DNA from: an uncultured Acetobacteraceae bacterium
GTDB lineage: Bacteria; Pseudomonadota; Alphaproteobacteria; Acetobacterales; Acetobacteraceae
DNA length: 35,779 bases
NCBI GenBank assembly: GCA_937873225.1
Contig: CALMVN010000080.1
Location: 1 to 35,779, forward strand
Reading direction: 5' to 3'
The position numbers and the translations under genes were made by a program. Every line of letters begins with the position of its first letter. Position 1 is the first letter of the stretch. Shown here in pieces: positions 31,862 through 35,779 of this stretch. The notes below the pieces were generated by a model that was not told where the DNA came from, made no database searches, and saw only the letters and a list, made by a program, of their open reading frames with translations.

Positions 31862-33298
31862 ATGAGCGGTTCGAACGAGATCGTCCCGCAGGGGTCGGCG
31901 GGCAAGCCGGTCGCGCTGCGCCGGCCGGGCGGCAACGACGACATGCCGATCGCGCTGCTCGAGTTCCACTCGCCGAGCGCCGCCATGGCGGCCATGCCGC
32001 CGACCGCGACCGCCCTCTACACCACCTGGATCATTTCGTCCCTGGCCCTCGCCAGCCTGCTGGTGATGGCGCTGTTCCCGATCGACCGGGTGGTGACGGC
32101 AAGCGGCGCGCTGGTGCCGACGGTGCCGATGATCGTGGTGCAGCCGCTGGAAACCTCCATCATCCGCTCGATCGACGTCCATGAGGGCGACGTGGTGCAC
32201 AAGGGCCAGATCCTGGCGCATCTCGATCCCCGCGTGACCAATGCCGACGTCGACAGCCTCGGCCTGCAGACCAGGAGCCTCCAGGCGGAGGTCAACCGGC
32301 TGACCGCCGAGGTCACCGGCAAGGACTACGTGGCCGATCCGTCCGACCCGGCCTCGACCCAGCAGGCGGCGACCTTCCTGCGTCGCAAGTCCGACTATGC
32401 CGCCAAGATCCAGGACTACGACCAGCAGATCGCCTCGCTGCAGAGCGACGTGGTCGGCTACGAGGCCAGCGCCGCGCTGTATGCCGGACGGGTCAAGGTG
32501 GCGTCGGACGTGCACAACATGCGCACGCAGCTGCAGCGCGACCAGGTCGGCAGCCGCCTGGACTCCCTGTCCTCGCAGGACGAGCTGATGGAGATCGAGC
32601 GCTCGCAGATCACGTCGCAGCAGAGCGCCGTCAGCGCCCGCAACAAGCTGAACGCGATGATCGCCGAGCGCGAAAGCTACATCCAGAACAGCAAGGCGGA
32701 AGCCTACCAGTCTCTGACCGACGCGCAGCGCAAGCTGTACGAGGCGACCGGTGCCTATGAGAAGGCCAACCTGCAGAAGAGCCTGCTGGTGATGCGCGCC
32801 GACCGGGACGCAGTGGTGCTGAACATCGCCCACGTGTCGGTCGGCTCGGTGATCACCTCCGCGCAGGAGTTCATGACGCTGACGCCGCTGGACGCGCCGC
32901 TGCAGATCGAGGCGCGCCTGCCTGCCGCCCAGGCCGGCTACGTGCAGCTGGGCGACAAGGCGCAGGTCAAGTTCACCAGCTTCAACTACGTCCAGTACGG
33001 CGGCGCCGAGGCGGTCGTGACCAACATCAGCTCCGCCAGCTTCTCGACCGAGGACTACCAGGCCGCCGCCGCCAACGCGCCGGCCAACGGCCTCGCCACG
33101 CCTGGGGGCGGGGACTCGTTCTACCGGGTGCGGCTGCGGATCGACCGCTACACGCTGCGCAACGTGCCGAGCTACTTCAAGCCGACGGCCGGCATGGTCG
33201 TGACCTCGGACATCAACATCGGCAAGCGGACCATCCTGCAGTACCTGCTGAGCACGGTCATCCCGACCGCGACCGAGGGGATGCGCGACCCGTCCTGA
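31862..33298 (+). CDS. HlyD-family adaptor of the type I secretion system
   Basis: Membrane-fusion protein that should connect the ABC exporter to a TolC-type outer-membrane channel. It has 478 residues: a cytoplasmic tail (1-~52), one membrane helix (ALYTTWIISSLALASLLVMA, about 51-70), a first lipoyl half (VVQPLETSIIRSIDVHEGDV), and a long coiled-coil region rich in Gln, Asp and Ser (~130-305). A second lipoyl half (MRADRDAVVLNIAHVSVGSV) and a C-terminal beta-domain ending in the typical MVVTSDINIGKRTILQYLLS follow. AAGGAG lies just before the start. No outer-membrane partner is encoded beside it; either of the two NodT-type channels in the window, or one elsewhere, might serve. Confidence 0.94.
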   Translation: MSGSNEIVPQGSAGKPVALRRPGGNDDMPIALLEFHSPSAAMAAMPPTATALYTTWIISSLALASLLVMALFPIDRVVTASGALVPTVPMIVVQPLETSIIRSIDVHEGDVVHKGQILAHLDPRVTNADVDSLGLQTRSLQAEVNRLTAEVTGKDYVADPSDPASTQQAATFLRRKSDYAAKIQDYDQQIASLQSDVVGYEASAALYAGRVKVASDVHNMRTQLQRDQVGSRLDSLSSQDELMEIERSQITSQQSAVSARNKLNAMIAERESYIQNSKAEAYQSLTDAQRKLYEATGAYEKANLQKSLLVMRADRDAVVLNIAHVSVGSVITSAQEFMTLTPLDAPLQIEARLPAAQAGYVQLGDKAQVKFTSFNYVQYGGAEAVVTNISSASFSTEDYQAAAANAPANGLATPGGGDSFYRVRLRIDRYTLRNVPSYFKPTAGMVVTSDINIGKRTILQYLLSTVIPTATEGMRDPS

Positions 33299-33306
33299 CG
33301 CAGGCG

Positions 33307-33332
33307 GCCCGGCGGGCGCACCCCCGCCGGGC
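33307..33332 (+). terminator. Perfect 10-bp hairpin after the type I adaptor gene
   Basis: GCCCGGCGGG (33307-33316), loop CGCACC, CCCGCCGGGC (33323-33332) form a 10-bp perfect stem starting 9 bases after the HlyD stop. No T-run follows. It may partly end transcription before the SEL1 gene or protect the 3' end of the exporter message. Confidence 0.45.
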
Positions 33333-33395
33333 GTCGCGCCGCCGCGACCTTCCCACCATCCACCCAGACCAATCCCGAGGGTGTTGCAGGACCTG

Positions 33396-35183
33396 ATGGC
33401 GAACTTCCTGAAGCAGCGCGCGGCATCCCTGTTCTCGCCGCGGGCCAAGCTGCGCTACGCGCTCAGCCTGATCGAGGCGGGCGAGGTGGGTCGCGCCTTC
33501 GCACCGCTCAGCGCCGCCGCGACCGCCGGCATCCCGGAAGCGCAGTTCCGGGTCGGACGTGCCTATCTCGACGGGGCAGGGGTCCCGGTCAGCCGGGAGG
33601 AAGGCGCACGCTGGATCGAGCGCGCCGCCGAGGCCGGCTGGGTCGAGGCGCAGGTGGTGCTCGCCACCCTGCACCTGTTCGGGCTGGTCGCCAGCGGCGG
33701 CGTCGGCAGCGCGGTGTTCTCGACCGGGCCCAGCCAGCAGGACGCCAAGCCGGACTACGAGCGTGCCGCGCACTGGGCGTCGCGCGCCGCCGAGGCCGGG
33801 TCGCCGGACGGGCAGGCCCTGCTCGGCTACATCCTCACCTCCGGCCCGGCGGAGATGCGCGACCTCGACACCGCCGACCGCTGGTATGCCCGCTCCGCCG
33901 AGGCGGGCTGCCCGCAGGGCCATCTCGGCGTGGCGCTGGCGCAGCTGCGCAACGCCCTCGACGCCGAAGGTCAGCAGAAGGCGGCCGCCAGCCTGGCCAG
34001 GGCGGCCGAGGGCGGCCTCGGCACCGCCCTCTACCTGCTCGGCGTGATGACCGAGCGCGGCGCCGGCGTGAAGCAGGACGTGGCCGCGGCGACCGAGCTC
34101 TACCGCCAGGCGGCGGAGCGGCGTGTCAGGTCCGGCGAGGCGCGCTACGGCCTGGCGCTGATGGAAGGGCGCGGGGTCGAGCGCAACACCGCGCGCGGCG
34201 AGAGCTGGCTCCGGCGCGCAGCGCTCGCCGGCGACGCCGAGGCGGCGGCGCTGGTCGGCGACCTGTATTCCCGCGGCGGCGACCTGCCGCCGAACTACGC
34301 CGAGGCGGCGAGCTGGTATGGCCGCGCCGCCGCCGCCGGCCACGCCGCGTCCGCCCGCGCGCTCGGCCTGCTCTACCTGACCGGGGCCGGGGTGCAGCGC
34401 GATCCCGAGGAGGCGGCGCGCTGGTTCCGCCATTCCGCCGAGCGCGGCGACCAGCTCGCCCATGTCGACCTCGGCAACCTGGTGCTGGGCGGCGGCGGCA
34501 GCGAGGCCGACCGCACCGCGGCGCGCGAGCGCTTCGAGCAGGCGGCCGAGACCGGCGACCTGGTGGCCGCCTTCAACTTCGGCGTGTGCCTGGCCGAAGG
34601 CGTCGGGGTCGAGCGCAACGACCGCCAGGCGGCGCTGTGGCTGCGACGCGCCGCCGATGGGGTGGTGAACGCCCAGTACTGGTACGGCCGCATGCTGACC
34701 GAAGGCCGCGGCGTTGAGATCGACCTCAAGGAGGGCCGGTTCTGGATCTCCAAGGCCGCCGAGGCGGGCCTGCCGGATGCCGAGATGGCCTATGCCGAGC
34801 TGCTGCTGAGCGGCCGCGGCGGGGTGCGCGACCACGCGGCGGCGTTGGAGATGTTCGAGCGCGCCGCCAGGCAGGGCCACATCAACGCGATCTTCTCCGT
34901 CGCGGCGATGCATGGCGGCGGCCACGAGGTGCCGGAGAACCGCGCCCTGGCGCAGGTGCATTTCCGGCAGGCCGCCGAGCGCGGCCACGCGATGGCGCAG
35001 CTGATGCTCGGCCGCTACCTCGCGCGCGGGCTCGCCGGCGAGACCAACTCGGCCGAAGCCAAGCTCTGGCTGCAGCGCGCGCGGGCGCAGGGCCTGGTGG
35101 AGGCCGATGCCGAGCTGGCCCGTCTCGGCGCCCGCCCGCAGCCGCCAGCGGCACCGGTCGCCCGTGCCGTCAGCCAGAACTAG
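33396..35183 (+). CDS. SEL1-repeat protein of the type I secretion locus
   Basis: A 595-residue, apparently cytoplasmic protein (no signal peptide or membrane helix) built almost entirely of about 14 SEL1-like repeats of roughly 36 residues. A clear example is HAASARALGLLYLTGAGVQR then DPEEAARWFRHSAERG. Such alpha-solenoids bind other proteins. The second repeat carries an extra loop of about 17 residues (GLVASGGVGSAVFSTGPSQQ). The gene lies 97 bases after the type I adaptor gene on the same strand, and a TPR-like gene follows 28 bases later, so a role in handling the exported substrate is plausible but inferred. The ATG at 33396 has AGGA 4 bases upstream; a GTG at 33381 is also in frame. The C-terminus is Pro/Ala-rich. 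Confidence 0.85.
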   Translation: MANFLKQRAASLFSPRAKLRYALSLIEAGEVGRAFAPLSAAATAGIPEAQFRVGRAYLDGAGVPVSREEGARWIERAAEAGWVEAQVVLATLHLFGLVASGGVGSAVFSTGPSQQDAKPDYERAAHWASRAAEAGSPDGQALLGYILTSGPAEMRDLDTADRWYARSAEAGCPQGHLGVALAQLRNALDAEGQQKAAASLARAAEGGLGTALYLLGVMTERGAGVKQDVAAATELYRQAAERRVRSGEARYGLALMEGRGVERNTARGESWLRRAALAGDAEAAALVGDLYSRGGDLPPNYAEAASWYGRAAAAGHAASARALGLLYLTGAGVQRDPEEAARWFRHSAERGDQLAHVDLGNLVLGGGGSEADRTAARERFEQAAETGDLVAAFNFGVCLAEGVGVERNDRQAALWLRRAADGVVNAQYWYGRMLTEGRGVEIDLKEGRFWISKAAEAGLPDAEMAYAELLLSGRGGVRDHAAALEMFERAARQGHINAIFSVAAMHGGGHEVPENRALAQVHFRQAAERGHAMAQLMLGRYLARGLAGETNSAEAKLWLQRARAQGLVEADAELARLGARPQPPAAPVARAVSQN

Positions 35184-35211
35184 GACGCCCGCCCCCCCTT
35201 CTTCCGGGCCG

Positions 35212-35779
35212 ATGCCGATCCGATCGGGCCCGGACCTGTCGTCGCCGCACCGGGTCACCGAGGAGGACCGTGCCCGGTGGCGCGAATGGGCGCGGCAGCG
35301 GGCGCAGGACTCGTTCCGGCGCGGCCGGATCGCGGCCGAGCGCGGCGAACCCGGGCAGGCGCTGCGCTGGCTGGAGCGGGCGCACCGCCTGGCGCCGGAA
35401 GCGGCCACGGTCAGCTTCCCGCTGGCGATGGCGCGCATGAGCTGCGGCGATCCGCACGGCGCGATCAGCCTGCTGCTGCCGCTGCTGCAGCAGCACGACT
35501 TCCGGGATGGCTGGGTGGCGCTCGCCGCCGCCCGCCGCGCCGCCGGCTCCCATGACGAGGCCGCGTTCGCGATCGGCGAAGCCTTGTCCCGCAACGCCCC
35601 GGACGAGGCGGTGCACGGCCTGCTGGGTCAGGTGGCCCGCGCCGCCGGCTGGCCCGGCTGGTGCGGCCTGTCCGGCGACGGCACCCTGCACCTCGCCCGT
35701 CCGCCGACGCCCGGCGCCGGCAGGCCCCGACGCGCCGCCCGGTCGGTCCGGGTGGACGGGGCGCCGGGCCGGCAGCGCG
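35212..35779 (+). CDS. TPR-like protein, right end cut by the window
   Basis: A frame open from the ATG at 35212 to the last base (at least 189 residues, no stop). Residues ~20-130 are helical and TPR-like: WAWQ-type starts such as RWREWARQRAQDSFRRGRIA, then ERGEPGQALRWLERAHRLAP, then HGAISLLLPLLQQHDFRDGW and SHDEAAFAIGEALSRNAPDE. After this comes AAGWPGWCGLSGDGTLHLAR and a Pro/Arg/Gly-rich stretch, which may be the start of a beta-domain or a linker to a catalytic part outside the window. It follows the SEL1-repeat gene by 28 bases and is likely co-transcribed. No function can be assigned. Confidence 0.7.
   Translation, partial: MPIRSGPDLSSPHRVTEEDRARWREWARQRAQDSFRRGRIAAERGEPGQALRWLERAHRLAPEAATVSFPLAMARMSCGDPHGAISLLLPLLQQHDFRDGWVALAAARRAAGSHDEAAFAIGEALSRNAPDEAVHGLLGQVARAAGWPGWCGLSGDGTLHLARPPTPGAGRPRRAARSVRVDGAPGRQR

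Noticed and set aside
29525-33448. Long - strand open frame of about 1300 codons
   Set aside because: Opposite to the exporter and adaptor genes, which have clear Walker and lipoyl motifs; the frame is His/Arg/Gln-rich noise.

Overview
The window is a GC-rich (roughly 70%) chromosomal segment. It most resembles an alphaproteobacterium of the Acetobacteraceae/Rhodospirillales type. Pointers to this are the Hint_2-domain surface protein, the type I exporter followed by a SEL1-repeat protein, the FUSC/DUF1656 efflux set and the style of the short intergenic repeat. The assignment is inference from gene content; there is no rRNA or tRNA here, and I saw no CRISPR array, origin or intact mobile element.

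Layout. (1) 1-5133, + strand: a tripartite efflux set of FUSC pump (open at the left edge), DUF1656 protein, HlyD-type adaptor and NodT-type outer-membrane lipoprotein. It is split after the DUF1656 gene by about 510 bases holding a broken alpha/beta-hydrolase start and a palindromic intergenic repeat. (2) 5357-8839, - strand: a ribose-type sugar ABC importer (binding protein, double ATPase, permease). (3) 8840-9528: no intact gene, but a decayed IS5-family transposase start. (4) 9529-11394, - strand: a secreted beta-helix-like protein of a family I know mainly from actinobacteria. (5) 11605-15800, - strand: an EmrAB-type drug efflux operon (MFS pump, adaptor, outer-membrane channel). (6) 15945-17051, +: nagA. 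(7) 17062-20058, -: a secreted esterase, a short-chain dehydrogenase fused to an ABM monooxygenase-like domain, and a small DUF2171 protein. (8) 20203-22846, -: purF, cvpA and a HisE-like small protein that has lost most of its metal ligands. (9) 22847-23596: no gene, one 7-base tandem repeat. (10) 23597-25306, -: a Hint-domain surface protein. (11) 25469-28960, -: metH. (12) 29106-29480, +: a 124-residue protein that looks like a cut-down CobW/G3E GTPase, with the CxCC motif kept and the P-loop lost. (13) 29597-35779, +: a type I secretion ABC exporter with a Cys-less C39-like domain, its HlyD adaptor, a SEL1-repeat protein with about 14 repeats, and the start of a TPR-like protein that runs off the right edge.

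How the genes work together. Two complete three-part efflux systems, one sugar importer and one type I exporter make this a transport-rich region around ordinary metabolic genes (purF-cvpA, metH, nagA). The points most worth a second look are two small degenerate relatives of known enzymes beside core metabolic genes: the HisE-like protein next to cvpA-purF and the CobW-like protein divergent from the B12-dependent metH. Next come the SDR-ABM fusion, the type I exporter with SEL1/TPR partners and no obvious substrate beside it, and the beta-helix gene lying next to the IS remnant.
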